A stretch of 64,000 bases of DNA from Methylobacterium sp. (GCF_019745455.1 NZ_JAIETD010000045.1:22128-86127); one strand, 5' to 3'. Positions 17,372-26,138 are shown, counted from the first letter of the stretch. The notes: generated by a model not told the origin, from the sequence alone. Numbers and translations: made by a program.

Positions 17372-18061
17372 ATGCCAAGCCTGCCCCCCATCGTCGTGTT
17401 CGACCTCGACGGGACCCTTGCCGAGACCGCGGGCGACCTCGTGGGCACCCTCAACGCGATCCTGGAGCAGGAGGGTTTGAAGCCGTTGCCGTTGGAGAAT
17501 GCCCGCGACATGATCGGCGCTGGTGCCAAGGCGCTGATCCAGCGGGGCTTCTCTGCGGCGGGCGAAGATTTGGACTCCGCACGTCTGGAGCGTTTGTTTG
17601 CAGAGTTCCTCGATCATTACGGACGCAACATCTGCATCCACTCGCATCTCTATCCCGGCGTGCTCACCGCGCTCGACGAATTGAGCGAGCGCGGCTTCCG
17701 GCTGGCGGTCTGCACCAACAAGGTCGAGGTCCATGCGGTGGAACTGCTGACCTTGCTCGGCGTTGCCGGCCGTTTCACCGCCATCTGCGGCCGGCACACC
17801 TTCCCGTTCTTCAAGCCCGATCCGCGCCACATCACCATGACGGTCGAGCAGGCCGGAGGCGATCCGGCCCGGGCCGTGATGGTCGGCGATTCACGGGCCG
17901 ATATCGACGCGGCCAAGGCCGCCGGCATGCCGGTCGTCGGCGTCACCTTCGGCTATACCGACACGCCGGTCGATGCCCTCGGGGCGACCCGCGTGATCTC
18001 GCATTACGACGATCTGGTGGAGGCGGTGACCGCTGTGGTGCCGCTCGGCGCGGCGGCGTGA
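17372..18061 (+). CDS. gph: Phosphoglycolate phosphatase (HAD family)
   Basis: A cytosolic haloacid-dehalogenase phosphatase of 229 residues. Motif I is VVFDLDGTLAET with nucleophile D11 and acid D13; motif II is the TNK after LAVC; motif III/IV is FKPDPRH followed by VMVGDSRADIDAAKAAGM. The overall pattern fits Gph, which removes 2-phosphoglycolate. Exact substrate is inferred from the family. The ATG at 17372 starts MPSLPPIVVFD. The tRNA-Val gene follows on the opposite strand 8 bases after the stop. Confidence 0.88.
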   Translation: MPSLPPIVVFDLDGTLAETAGDLVGTLNAILEQEGLKPLPLENARDMIGAGAKALIQRGFSAAGEDLDSARLERLFAEFLDHYGRNICIHSHLYPGVLTALDELSERGFRLAVCTNKVEVHAVELLTLLGVAGRFTAICGRHTFPFFKPDPRHITMTVEQAGGDPARAVMVGDSRADIDAAKAAGMPVVGVTFGYTDTPVDALGATRVISHYDDLVEAVTAVVPLGAAA

Positions 18062-18069
18062 AGACGGAA

Positions 18070-18144
18070 TGGTGGGCGCGACAGGGATCGAACCTGTGAC
18101 CCTTCGCGTGTGAAGCGAATGCTCTCCCGCTGAGCTACGCACCC
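18070..18144 (-). tRNA. tRNA-Val (anticodon CAC)
   Basis: A 75-base cloverleaf reads on the minus strand from GGGTGCG (18144) to the encoded CCA (18072-18070). The acceptor arms GGGTGCG and CGCGCCC pair with one G-U. The D arm has TAGCTCAGCGGGAGAGC, the anticodon stem TTCGC/GCGAA encloses TTCACAC with anticodon CAC, and the T arm has GGTTCGATCC. CAC reads GUG, so the identity is valine. Confidence 0.97.
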
Positions 18145-18194
18145 GGACCGTCGGGCCTTCTAGGGCCGTGCGAGCCGGCCCGTCAAGGGTCAGC

Positions 18195-19913
18195 CTATCT
18201 CCGTCGGCCGGGTCCGTCGAGGCGCAGCAGCAAGGCCACCGGGATCAGGCCGACGAGGACGATGAGGAGGGCAGCCACGGTGCCGTCCTCATAGGTGCCT
18301 CGCGCGGCCTCGCCATAGAGGTGGGTCGCCAGGGTCTCGACGTTGAGCGGGCGCAACAGGAGCGTCGCCGGCAGTTCCTTGACGCAATCGACGAAGATGA
18401 GGAGCGCGCCGCTGAGCACCGCCGGCCAGGCGAGGGGCAATTGCACCTGCCGCAGTGCGGCGGCCGGGCCGCGCCCGAGCATCCGCGCGGCGTCGGGCAT
18501 GCTCTGTGGCAGCCGCGCGAGGCCGGCCTCGCAGGTGCCGATGCCGACGGCGAGGAAGCGGACCAGATAGGCGGTGACGAGAGCGCTGCCGGTGCCGAGG
18601 CCGATGAGCGCCGGGCTTGTCCCGAAGGCTGCCTCGGTGAAGCGGGACAGGCCTTCGTCCGCGAGCGCCAGGGGTCCGAGCAGGCCGACGGCCAGGATCG
18701 TCCCGGGGAGTGCATAGCCGAGGCTCGCGATGCGGATGAGGGCGCCGCCGATCCGCGGCGAGGCGAGGCGAGGTGCCGCCGCGACCAGCAACCCGATCAC
18801 CGTGGCGATCACCGTGGCAATCGCGGCGTACAGGATGGTGTTGAGGATCTCCGCCGGCAAAGTCGACGGCAGACCGACGCGGAGGAACCGCGCCACCGCT
18901 CCGTGCGCCAGATAGGCGGCGGGGATCAGGAAGCCGATCGCCACCGGTGTCAGCCCGAGGCCGAAGGCCAGGGCGGCACGCCAGCCCGTCAGGGTCTGTC
19001 GCACCATGGGCCGAGGTGAACGCGCCGTGGCGGCGTAACCGCGGCCACGCCTCGCCCAGCGCTCGGCCGCGACGAGGGCGAGGACGAGGACGAGCATCAC
19101 GAGGGCGATCTGCGCGGCCCCGGGCAGGTCGGAGCGATTGATCCAGGTCGCGTAGACCTGAACCGTCAGGGTCCTGACCCCGAGGAATTCCGCTGCGCCG
19201 ACATCGTTGAGCGCCTCCATCAATGCGAGGCTGACGCCGATGGCGATGGCCGGGCGCGCCAGCGGCAGCGCGACCCGCAGGAACACGGCGCCAGGTTGGT
19301 GCCCGAGGGTCCGGGCGGCCTCCACCAGGCCACCGGCCTGCATCAGGAAGAGCGCCCGCGTCGGCAGGTAGACGTATGGATAGAGAACGAAGGCCAGGAG
19401 CACGATGCAGCCCGGCATCGAGCGAAGGTCCGGCAGGACGAGATCGCCCGGCCGCGCGACGCCGAGCAGCCCCCGCATCGCGGACTGAACCGGCCCGATC
19501 GGGTGCATCAGGTCGAGATAGGCGTAGGCGACGATGTAGGTCGGCACCGCAAGCGGCAGCAATAGGCCCGCCTCCAGCCAGCGCCGGCCAGGAAAGGCGT
19601 AGGCGGAGACGAGCCAGGCGCTGCCCGCGCCGATCACCACCACCAGCACCCCGATCCCGGCGAGGAGGAGGCCGGTATCGCGCATGGCCTGAGGAAGGAC
19701 GTGGGCGGCGAGATGCGGCCAGAGCTCGCTCGTTCCCCCCAGCGCCGAGACGCCGAGGGAGACGATCGGGCTCAGGATCAGTATCGCGAGCGCGAGGCCC
19801 CCTCCGATCCAGGCCAGGCGGCCGAGGGGAAGGCTGAAGGTCCGGCGGCCGCTGGCCTCGACACCGACCGGCGTCAGACCATGCGCCGCCGCGGTGAGCG
19901 CGGAGCCGGTCAG
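18195..19913 (-). CDS. fbpB: Iron(III) ABC transporter permease FbpB, start codon non-standard
   Basis: FbpB is the fused double permease that moves ferric iron delivered by FbpA, driven by FbpC. From the first standard start, the ATG at 19685, the protein has 496 residues with two permease modules (contact loops around VEAARTLGHQPGAVFLRVAL and ARMLGRGPAAALRQVQLPLA). The frame stays open 76 codons further up and encodes a typical FbpB N-terminus: LPLGRLAWIGGG, membrane helix LALAILILSPIVSLGVSAL, then GGTSELWPHLAAHVLPQAM. That stretch has no ATG, GTG or TTG. A CTG at 19913 overlaps the fbpA stop as CTGA and is taken here as the likely start, giving about 572 residues. A base error or mutation of the start is the alternative. 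Confidence 0.85.
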   Translation of the reverse strand: MTGSALTAAAHGLTPVGVEASGRRTFSLPLGRLAWIGGGLALAILILSPIVSLGVSALGGTSELWPHLAAHVLPQAMRDTGLLLAGIGVLVVVIGAGSAWLVSAYAFPGRRWLEAGLLLPLAVPTYIVAYAYLDLMHPIGPVQSAMRGLLGVARPGDLVLPDLRSMPGCIVLLAFVLYPYVYLPTRALFLMQAGGLVEAARTLGHQPGAVFLRVALPLARPAIAIGVSLALMEALNDVGAAEFLGVRTLTVQVYATWINRSDLPGAAQIALVMLVLVLALVAAERWARRGRGYAATARSPRPMVRQTLTGWRAALAFGLGLTPVAIGFLIPAAYLAHGAVARFLRVGLPSTLPAEILNTILYAAIATVIATVIGLLVAAAPRLASPRIGGALIRIASLGYALPGTILAVGLLGPLALADEGLSRFTEAAFGTSPALIGLGTGSALVTAYLVRFLAVGIGTCEAGLARLPQSMPDAARMLGRGPAAALRQVQLPLAWPAVLSGALLIFVDCVKELPATLLLRPLNVETLATHLYGEAARGTYEDGTVAALLIVLVGLIPVALLLRLDGPGRRR

Positions 19914-20947
19914 TTGTCGAACCCAACCTTGTCCACCAGCAGGCTCGCCGCCTTGCGGTTGCGGGCGATGTCGGCGATCGAGACGGTGTCGATGGTCAGC
20001 GGACCAAGGGCGGCGAGCAGGGGCTCGACCGGCGCGCCGGCCTTGACCGGGTACTCGAAGTTACCCTTGGCGTAGAGGCCCTGCGCCTCGTCGGAAACGA
20101 GGTATTCGAGGAGCTTGACCGCGTCGTCGCGGTTCGGCGCGTTCTTGGCGACCACCGCGCCGGAGACGTTCACGTGGGTGCCGCTGCTGCCGAAGGTCGG
20201 CAAAACGACCTTGATCGCCTCGCCCCAGGCCTTCTGCTCGGGGCCGCCGCTGCCCGAGCGCATCAGCCCGACATAGTAGGAGTTGCCGATGCCGATGGCA
20301 CAGGTGCCGGCGAGGATGTCGCGGGCGACGTCGCGGTCGCCGCCGGCCGGCTTGCGGGCGAGGTTGGCTTTCACGCCCTTGAGCCACTCCTCGGTCTTCT
20401 CTGGACCGTGCTTGACGAGGAAGTGGGCGATCAGGGCGGTGTTGTAGGGATGCTGGCCCGAGCGCAGGCAGAGCTTGCCCTTCCATTTCGGGTCGGCGAG
20501 CTCCTCGTAGGAGATCGCCTTCAGATCGGCGAGGTTCTTGTCGGCATAGGCGACGCGCGCGCGCATCGAGAGAGCGAACCAGCGACCTTCGGGGTCGCGC
20601 AAAGCGGCCGGGATCGCCGCTTCGAGCACGGGGGAGCGCACGGGTTGAGCGAGGTCGCGATCGACGAGCTCGATCAGGTTGCCCGCATCCACCGTCATCA
20701 GGACGTCGGCCTTGGAGCGCGGCCCTTCGGCGGCGACGCGCTCGGCGAGACCCTTCTCGACGAAGGCGGTGTTGACCGCGATGCCGGTCTTGGCCGTGAA
20801 GGCCTCGATCAGAGGCTTGATCAGGCCGGGCTCGCGAGTCGTGTAGAGGTTGACCTCGGCGGCCTCGACCGTATTCGCCGCCATGAGCGAGGCGGCACTG
20901 AAGAGGGCCACCCGCAGCGTTCCCGAGACCGATCGACCGAGCATCAT
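19910..20947 (-). CDS. fbpA: Iron(III) ABC transporter substrate-binding protein FbpA
   Basis: FbpA is the periplasmic ferric-iron-binding protein. The 345-residue product has a signal peptide ending near NTVEA (about residue 29), then AEVNLYTTREPGLIKPLIEA, the family start. The paired tyrosines that bind iron are in GIGNSYYVGLM. LCLRSGQHPYN matches the hinge region of the FbpA/SfuA group. It is followed directly by fbpB, with overlapping stop and start, and is preceded by a 155-base region separating it from fbpC. Iron rather than another metal or thiamine is inferred from the YY motif and family. Confidence 0.92.
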   Translation of the reverse strand: MMLGRSVSGTLRVALFSAASLMAANTVEAAEVNLYTTREPGLIKPLIEAFTAKTGIAVNTAFVEKGLAERVAAEGPRSKADVLMTVDAGNLIELVDRDLAQPVRSPVLEAAIPAALRDPEGRWFALSMRARVAYADKNLADLKAISYEELADPKWKGKLCLRSGQHPYNTALIAHFLVKHGPEKTEEWLKGVKANLARKPAGGDRDVARDILAGTCAIGIGNSYYVGLMRSGSGGPEQKAWGEAIKVVLPTFGSSGTHVNVSGAVVAKNAPNRDDAVKLLEYLVSDEAQGLYAKGNFEYPVKAGAPVEPLLAALGPLTIDTVSIADIARNRKAASLLVDKVGFDN

Positions 20948-21030
20948 CCGAACCTTCGTTGCATCAAGCGTGATAACGAGGGCTGCTCAGAAGCACCGGA
21001 ATTAGAAAACCGCAAGCACGATCTCTTTTA

Positions 21031-21045
21031 TTTAAAACACTTAAA
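21031..21045. promoter_or_regulatory. AT-rich inverted repeat upstream of fbpA (possible iron-responsive operator)
   Basis: The gap between fbpC and fbpA (20948-21102) is the most AT-rich stretch of this part of the window. It holds TTTAA-AACAC-TTAAA, an inverted repeat with 5-base arms. Rhizobiales control iron uptake through Irr and RirA, whose boxes are AT-rich palindromes, but this sequence matches neither consensus closely. It may be the operator or only part of the promoter. Confidence 0.3.
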
Positions 21046-21102
21046 AACTACAGATCTGCATACTCATCGGCTTTGCCCATCCGCGACGTTTGGCCGAATG
21101 AC

Positions 21103-22185
21103 TTAATCCGGCTGCGGCATAAAGAAAAAGCGGCCTTCTTCTGTCGTTCCTAGACCGATCATGTCGCCCGCGGATGCCGGCATGTCGTGGGGTACCGCGA
21201 CGCTCAACAGCGCATCGAGGCCCGCCACGGCGACCACGAGGAGAGCGCGGCTGCCCAGGAAGCGTCGCTCGAGTACCCGGCCGGCCGCACCGCATCCGAC
21301 AGCTTCGGCCCGGATGGCCTCGGGCCTGAGACAAACCAGCACGGGATCGCCGTCCGAGAAACCCGGTGCAGCGAGGGAACCGAACGGCGTCTCGACCCGA
21401 CCTCCTTCGCAGCGTCCCTCGACCTCGACGAGGTCGCTGAAGAATCGAGCGGCGAAATACGTCTCCGGACGCCGGTAGAGCTCCTCCCCGGTGCCAACCT
21501 GGATCGTGCGGCCGGCCTGCATCAGGACGATGCGGTCGCACAGGGCCAGCGCCTCTTCGGCGTCGTGGGTGACGAGGAGTGCCGTGGCGCCGCTCGCCCT
21601 CAGGACCGAGAGCGTATCGGCGCGGACATGGTCGCGGGTGCGCCGGTCGAGATTGGAGAACGGTTCGTCGAGCAGCAGGATGCGCGGACCCGGCGCCAAG
21701 GCGCGTGCCAGGGCCACCCGCTGGCTCTCGCCGCCCGACAACGTTTCCGGATAGCTTTCGGCCCGCTGGAAGAGGCCGACCTGTTCGAGCCGTGCCCGGA
21801 CGATTGCCTGCGCTTCGGCTCCGGGTACCCGATTCAGGCCGAAGCGCACGTTCTCTGCCACGGTGAGATGCGGGAAAAGCGCGTAATCCTGGAACATCAG
21901 CCCGACGCCACGGGCTTCCGCCGGCACGCCGCCGCGTCCGCTGACGACCCGCCCGTCCAGAGCCACGGTGCCGCGATCGGGCTGCGCCAAGCCGGCGACG
22001 ACGCGCAGGAGCGTGCTCTTGCCGCAGCCGGAATCGCCGAGGACGGCGACGATCTCGCCCGCCCGGACGCCGAGTGACACCTCGTCAAGGGCGCGGCTTC
22101 GCCCGAATCGCAGGCTCACCCCATCGAGGGCGAGCCGCATCGGCCCTGCCTCGGCGCCGCCTCCGCTCATATCCGTCTCGACCAT
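21103..22185 (-). CDS. fbpC: Iron(III) ABC transporter ATP-binding protein FbpC
   Basis: FbpC is the ATPase of the ferric importer. In the 360-residue protein Walker A is GDSGCGKS (residues 50-57), the Q-loop MFQDYALFPHLTVAENV, the signature LSGGESQRVALARALA, Walker B ILLLDEPFSNLD and the switch histidine LLVTHDAEEAL. A C-terminal TOBE-like region of about 110 residues follows (VLVCLRPEAIRAEA, RRFLGSRALLVVAV). An internal ATG (MRLALDGV, residue 16) is an alternative start. It lies 15 bases after the hydrolase gene and is separated from fbpA by 155 AT-rich bases, so fbpAB may have its own promoter. Confidence 0.94.
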   Translation of the reverse strand: MVETDMSGGGAEAGPMRLALDGVSLRFGRSRALDEVSLGVRAGEIVAVLGDSGCGKSTLLRVVAGLAQPDRGTVALDGRVVSGRGGVPAEARGVGLMFQDYALFPHLTVAENVRFGLNRVPGAEAQAIVRARLEQVGLFQRAESYPETLSGGESQRVALARALAPGPRILLLDEPFSNLDRRTRDHVRADTLSVLRASGATALLVTHDAEEALALCDRIVLMQAGRTIQVGTGEELYRRPETYFAARFFSDLVEVEGRCEGGRVETPFGSLAAPGFSDGDPVLVCLRPEAIRAEAVGCGAAGRVLERRFLGSRALLVVAVAGLDALLSVAVPHDMPASAGDMIGLGTTEEGRFFFMPQPD

Positions 22186-22200
22186 GCCGGCGGTCGCTCC

Positions 22201-22884
22201 TCATCGGCTCGATTGCGTCCCTCGCGCAAAACGCCCGAACCGGACGAAATGCAAGGCTTCGTCGATGACGAGGCGGTGGTTCATCATCAGGGCATGGGTC
22301 GCCGGCAGGGTGACGTGGTCTGTCATGCCGCCGAGCCGGGTGCGCGCTACCGCGACCCGGCCGTCGTGGGGCTTCGGCAGCAGCTTCAGCCAGGATTCGA
22401 GCGGCGTCAGGGAGCGATCACCGGCGATGATCCCGAGCGGGTAATCGACCTGGCCGAGCAGCGCCAGCAACGTCTCGTCCTGTCGCGTCACGAGTTGCGC
22501 GCCGGCCGGCCCGAAGAAGCGCCGATAGGCCCACAGCCCTCCGAGGCGGTCCGCGATCTCGCTGCCGAGATTGGGCGGCCCGAGCATCACCACGCGGCCG
22601 AGGCGCCCGGGGCGGTGCCGCGCAATCAGGCCTCGGGCGAGAAGGCCGCCCATCGAATGCGTCACGATGTGGAGCTGCGCGACCTCGCGACCGAACGCCG
22701 AAACCGACGGGACGATGCCTTCGATCAGATCTTGGATCGCCGCCGTCCGGGCCGGGTAGTCGATGTTCAGCGTCCTGTAGCCGGCTGCGCCGAATGCCCG
22801 CTCCATCCGGCCCAGCGAAGTTGCGCGGCGGGCGATGCCGTGAAGGAGGAGCACGCCGTCAGGCGTCGTCTTGGTCGATGTCAT
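22201..22884 (-). CDS. Alpha/beta hydrolase, lipase-like
   Basis: A 227-residue cytosolic alpha/beta-fold hydrolase. It opens with the oxyanion strand VLLLHGIARR; the nucleophile elbow is THSMGG with S77, and a histidine near the end (ATHALMMNHRL) or in TDHVTLP may complete the triad with an acid in IIAGDRS. The pattern is close to triacylglycerol lipase/esterase-like proteins, but the substrate cannot be read from the sequence. It is first in a run with fbpC (15-base gap) and divergent from priA with 156 bases between starts. Confidence 0.8.
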   Translation of the reverse strand: MTSTKTTPDGVLLLHGIARRATSLGRMERAFGAAGYRTLNIDYPARTAAIQDLIEGIVPSVSAFGREVAQLHIVTHSMGGLLARGLIARHRPGRLGRVVMLGPPNLGSEIADRLGGLWAYRRFFGPAGAQLVTRQDETLLALLGQVDYPLGIIAGDRSLTPLESWLKLLPKPHDGRVAVARTRLGGMTDHVTLPATHALMMNHRLVIDEALHFVRFGRFARGTQSSR

Positions 22885-23040
22885 GCTGTGTTCGATTGTC
22901 CCTGTCGGACGCAGCCCTACGGATTAGATGAGCATGCCGCCTGAGGCACTCCGACACCAATGAACCTGAAGTCTGGATGCCATCGCGGAACGGATCAAGA
23001 ACGGCTATAGACTGACCATGAGCACGGAACGGTTGCCTCT

Positions 23041-25224
23041 ATGCCCAGAACCGCCGAGATCCTGATCCCGCTGGCGCTCGACAGCGCCTATAGCTACGCC
23101 GTGCCCGAGGGCCTGTCCCTGGCGCCGGGCGACGTGGTTCAGATCCCACTCGGGCCGCGCGAGACCGTGGGTGTCGTCTGGAGCGTCGAAGCCGGCCGCT
23201 CCGGTTCCAACCTCCGGCCCGTGACCGGTCGGATCGAGGCGCCCTCACTCTCGAGTTCCCTGCGCGAGCTCGTCGATTGGCTGGCGCGCTACACACTCGC
23301 GCCAAAGGGTTCGGCCCTTGCCATGGCCCTGCGCCTGCCGGACGAAGGGGCGAGGGTCGAGACGGTGCGGGTCGGCGTCCGCTCCTCCGGAAAGCCGCCG
23401 GCGCGGCCGACAAGCGCCCGCAGCAAGGTCCTGGAAGTCGCCGCCGACGGGACGATGCGGGGCAAGAGCGCCCTTGCCAAGGAAGCGGGTGTCTCCCTCA
23501 GCGTCGTCGACGGGTTGATCGACGACGGCGCACTGGAGGCTGTGGCGCTGGCGCCGGAGCCTGTCGCACTGCCGCCGGACTCGGATCACCCACGGGTTCC
23601 GCTCTCGGAGGCACAGGCCGAAGCGGCCAAAGACCTGATCGCGAAGCTCAATCCTCCCTCGTCGGTGGGGGAGGGCGCGCCGCCCACCATCCTTCTCGAA
23701 GGCGTCACCGGCTCGGGCAAGACCGAGGTCTATTTTGAGGCGGTGGCCGATTGCGTCCGGCGCGGCCGCCAGTCCCTGATCCTGATGCCGGAGATCGCGC
23801 TCACGGCGCAGTTCCTCGACCGTTTCGCCGACCGTTTCGGCGTCCGCCCGGCGACGTGGCATTCCGGCATCGGGGCTAAGCGCCGCGAGCGCCTGCGGGC
23901 CGGCGTGGCGGCGGGCGAGGTCGACGTCGTGGTGGGGGCCCGCTCGGCCCTGTTCCTCCCCTTTGCCAAACTAGGCCTCATCGTCGTCGACGAGGAGCAC
24001 GAGGCCGCCTACAAGCAGGAAGACGGGGTCCATTACCACGCCCGCGACATGGCGGTGGTGCGCGGCCGGCTCGAAGGCTGCGGCGTCGTCCTCGCCTCCG
24101 CGACGCCCTCGATCGAGACGCGGGTGAACGCGGAACAGGGACGCTACCGGCATATCGTGCTACCCGAGCGCTTCGGCGGGCGTCGCCTGCCGCAGATCGA
24201 GGCCATCGACATGCGCCTCGACAAGCCGGAGCGCGGCACGTTCCTGGCTCCCGGCCTCGTCGCCTCGGTGCGCGAGGCGGTGGCGGCCGGCGAGCAGGCG
24301 CTGCTCTTCCTCAACCGGCGCGGCTATGCCCCGCTCACCCTGTGCCGCGCTTGCGGCCACCGCTACCAGTGCAAGCAGTGCTCGACCTGGCTCGTGGAGC
24401 ACCGTTTCCGCCGGGCCCTCGTCTGCCACCAATGCGGCTATGCCGAGCGCCGTCCGGAATCCTGCAGCGCCTGCGGTACCTTCGACAATCTCACCCCCTG
24501 CGGCCCCGGCGTCGAGCGCATCGCCGAGGAGGTCGCCGGCCTCTTCCCCGATGCCCGGGTCATCGTGTTGTCGAGCGACTTTCCCGGCGGGGCCGAGCGG
24601 CTTCGGGCCGAACTCCAGACGGTGGCCGAGGGCGGCTGCGACATCGTCATCGGCACCCAGTTGGTGGCGAAGGGCCACAACTTCCCGCATCTCACGCTCG
24701 TGGGCGTGCTCGATGCCGATATCGGCCTGACCTCCGGCGATCCGCGCGCGGCCGAGCGCACCTTCCAGCTGCTGCAGCAGGTCACGGGTCGGGCCGGGCG
24801 CGGCGACAAGCCAGGGCGCGCCTTGATCCAGACCTTCCAGCCCGAGCATCCGGTCATCGCAGCCCTGCTCTCGGGCGACGCCGAGCGGTTCTATGCCGAG
24901 GAGATCGAGGCCCGGCTCGAGGCGGGGCTGCCGCCCTTCGGACGCCTTGCCGCTCTCATCGTCTCCGCAAACGACCGCGAGACCGCCGAGGCCCATGGCC
25001 AGGCGCTGGCCCGTGCCGCCGAGCCGCCGGCCGGAATCATGGTCCTCGGGCCCGCCGAGGCGCCGCTGGCGCTGATCCGCGGACGCTACCGCTTCCGTCT
25101 TCTGGTGAAGACGGCCCGCGCCATCGACCTGCAGACCTACCTGCGCGATTGGCTCAAGCGGGCACCGAAGGCACGGGGCAACGTCCGGGTGGCGATCGAC
25201 GTGGACCCGCAGAGCTTCCTATAA
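23041..25224 (+). CDS. priA: Primosomal protein N' (replication restart helicase PriA)
   Basis: PriA recognises stalled forks and reloads the replicative helicase. The 727-residue protein has the N-terminal DNA-binding domain (AEILIPLALDSAYSYAVPEG), Walker A (GVTGSGKTEVYF), the DEEH box (LIVVDEEHEAAYKQEDG), motif III (VLASATPS), the zinc-binding cysteines (LCRACGHRYQCKQC and VCHQCGYAERRPESCSACG) and helicase motifs V/VI (GTQLVAKGHNFP, QQVTGRAGRG). It matches the alphaproteobacterial PriA length. A GC-rich hairpin follows the stop. Confidence 0.97.
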   Translation: MPRTAEILIPLALDSAYSYAVPEGLSLAPGDVVQIPLGPRETVGVVWSVEAGRSGSNLRPVTGRIEAPSLSSSLRELVDWLARYTLAPKGSALAMALRLPDEGARVETVRVGVRSSGKPPARPTSARSKVLEVAADGTMRGKSALAKEAGVSLSVVDGLIDDGALEAVALAPEPVALPPDSDHPRVPLSEAQAEAAKDLIAKLNPPSSVGEGAPPTILLEGVTGSGKTEVYFEAVADCVRRGRQSLILMPEIALTAQFLDRFADRFGVRPATWHSGIGAKRRERLRAGVAAGEVDVVVGARSALFLPFAKLGLIVVDEEHEAAYKQEDGVHYHARDMAVVRGRLEGCGVVLASATPSIETRVNAEQGRYRHIVLPERFGGRRLPQIEAIDMRLDKPERGTFLAPGLVASVREAVAAGEQALLFLNRRGYAPLTLCRACGHRYQCKQCSTWLVEHRFRRALVCHQCGYAERRPESCSACGTFDNLTPCGPGVERIAEEVAGLFPDARVIVLSSDFPGGAERLRAELQTVAEGGCDIVIGTQLVAKGHNFPHLTLVGVLDADIGLTSGDPRAAERTFQLLQQVTGRAGRGDKPGRALIQTFQPEHPVIAALLSGDAERFYAEEIEARLEAGLPPFGRLAALIVSANDRETAEAHGQALARAAEPPAGIMVLGPAEAPLALIRGRYRFRLLVKTARAIDLQTYLRDWLKRAPKARGNVRVAIDVDPQSFL

Positions 25225-25232
25225 TGGTGCCC

Positions 25233-25252
25233 GGCCCGCCCTCCGGCGGGCC
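25233..25252 (+). terminator. GC-rich hairpin after priA
   Basis: A perfect 8-bp stem (GGCCCGCC 25233-25240 with GGCGGGCC 25245-25252) with a 4-base loop lies 9 bases after the priA stop and ends about 6 bases before the ribosome binding site of the next gene. There is no U-tract beyond TGTT, so it may be a weak terminator or an attenuator. Confidence 0.5.
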
Positions 25253-25272
25253 TGTTCGAGGAGGTTGCCCGC

Positions 25273-25635
25273 GTGCTGACCTATCAGAAGAAGCCGGATT
25301 CGAATGTCGCCGAGATCATCGTCGACGGAAAGATCACCGATGCGGAGATGGACGCCGTCATCGCCTCCATGAAGGCCGATTTCGACGCCGGCACTAAGCT
25401 GAGGCTTCTCCAGGACATCCGTACCTTCGAGGGAATGGAGCCGGCCGCGTTCTTCAAGGACGTCCGCTTCGGGCTCGCCCTGCTCAAGGGCGTCAGCCAC
25501 GTCGCTGTGGTCTCCGATGCGCAATGGGTCCGGATGATGGCGGAGACCGCCGGCCGCCTGTCGCCGGCTCAGATCAAGGTGTTCGAGCGCCCGCGGCTGG
25601 AGGAAGCCCGGTCCTGGCTCGCCTCGGCGACGTAG
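25273..25635 (+). CDS. SpoIIAA-like (STAS fold) protein
   Basis: A 120-residue protein matching the SpoIIAA-like/DUF3478 group: EIIVDGKITDAEMDAVIASM at the N-terminus, LRLLQDIRTFEGMEPAAFFK in the middle, and HVAVVSDAQWVRMMAE near the end, a typical order for these STAS-fold proteins. Their biochemical role is not established, although a link to lipid or membrane stress has been suggested for some. The start is the GTG at 25273, preceded by GAGGAGG. It is convergent with the next gene. Confidence 0.8.
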   Translation: MLTYQKKPDSNVAEIIVDGKITDAEMDAVIASMKADFDAGTKLRLLQDIRTFEGMEPAAFFKDVRFGLALLKGVSHVAVVSDAQWVRMMAETAGRLSPAQIKVFERPRLEEARSWLASAT

Positions 25636-25648
25636 GGAGCTTCTGGCC

Positions 25649-26050
25649 TCAGGCCGTGATCCCGTGCTTGGTCAGAAGCCGCTCGGCGCTGTCGTTCCAA
25701 ACCTCCATGGTGACGATGACGCCGTCGCGGACCGTGAAGCGGTCGACGTAGCGGTTGCCCTCGAACGGCGTGCCGTCGGGCCATTCTCCGTAGAGGGTGC
25801 CGAGGCTGTAGATGGTCGTGAAACCGTCGCCCGGCACCACGTCGAGGCGCTCCATCCGCTTCTTCACCCAGGCGTAGCGGCCAGCGTTGAAGGCCGTGAC
25901 CTCGCGGGGATGGTGGAACAGCCGCGCCCCCGTGAAGGTGATGGGGATGCCGGGTGCCATGTAGCTCGCCGCGCGTTCCGGATCGGGCACCATCGAGGCT
26001 TCGAGATAGGCAGTGACGATGGCGGCGTCGCGCGTCGTGTCGGTGGTCAT
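25649..26050 (-). CDS. SnoaL-like / NTF2-fold protein
   Basis: A 133-residue cytosolic protein of the NTF2-like superfamily, with the helix-rich N-terminus (IVTAYLEASMVPDPERAASY) and the curved sheet (ITFTGARLF, RYVDRFTVRDGVIVTMEVWN). Members include isomerases, cyclases, dehydratases and pure binding proteins, so no reaction can be given. No catalytic Asp-His pair is obvious. It is divergent from livK, and the long hairpin at 26080-26138 starts 30 bases upstream of its ATG. Confidence 0.75.
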   Translation of the reverse strand: MTTDTTRDAAIVTAYLEASMVPDPERAASYMAPGIPITFTGARLFHHPREVTAFNAGRYAWVKKRMERLDVVPGDGFTTIYSLGTLYGEWPDGTPFEGNRYVDRFTVRDGVIVTMEVWNDSAERLLTKHGITA

Positions 26051-26079
26051 GCTGCAACTCCCGTGGGGCGGCGAGGATC

Positions 26080-26138
26080 GCCCATATCAGCGCCAAAGTG
26101 CATGCATCAAGTGTATGCACTTTGGCGCTGATATGGGC
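26080..26138. repeat. Long perfect hairpin in the divergent promoter region
   Basis: A 24-base arm (26080-26103, starting GCCCATATCAGCGCC) is the exact reverse complement of 26115-26138. The 11-base centre (26104-26114) can itself pair for four more positions including two G-U pairs, leaving a 3-base loop. Near the centre TGCATGCA and TGTATGCA are variants of one motif. It lies between the diverging SnoaL-like gene and livK, where a terminator would make no sense. It could be a large operator or a remnant of a palindromic element. Confidence 0.85.

Noticed and set aside
21031..21045. TTTAAAACACTTAAA as a CtrA box
   Set aside because: The two TTAA units are separated by 5 bases, not 7; it is listed only as a possible iron-related operator.
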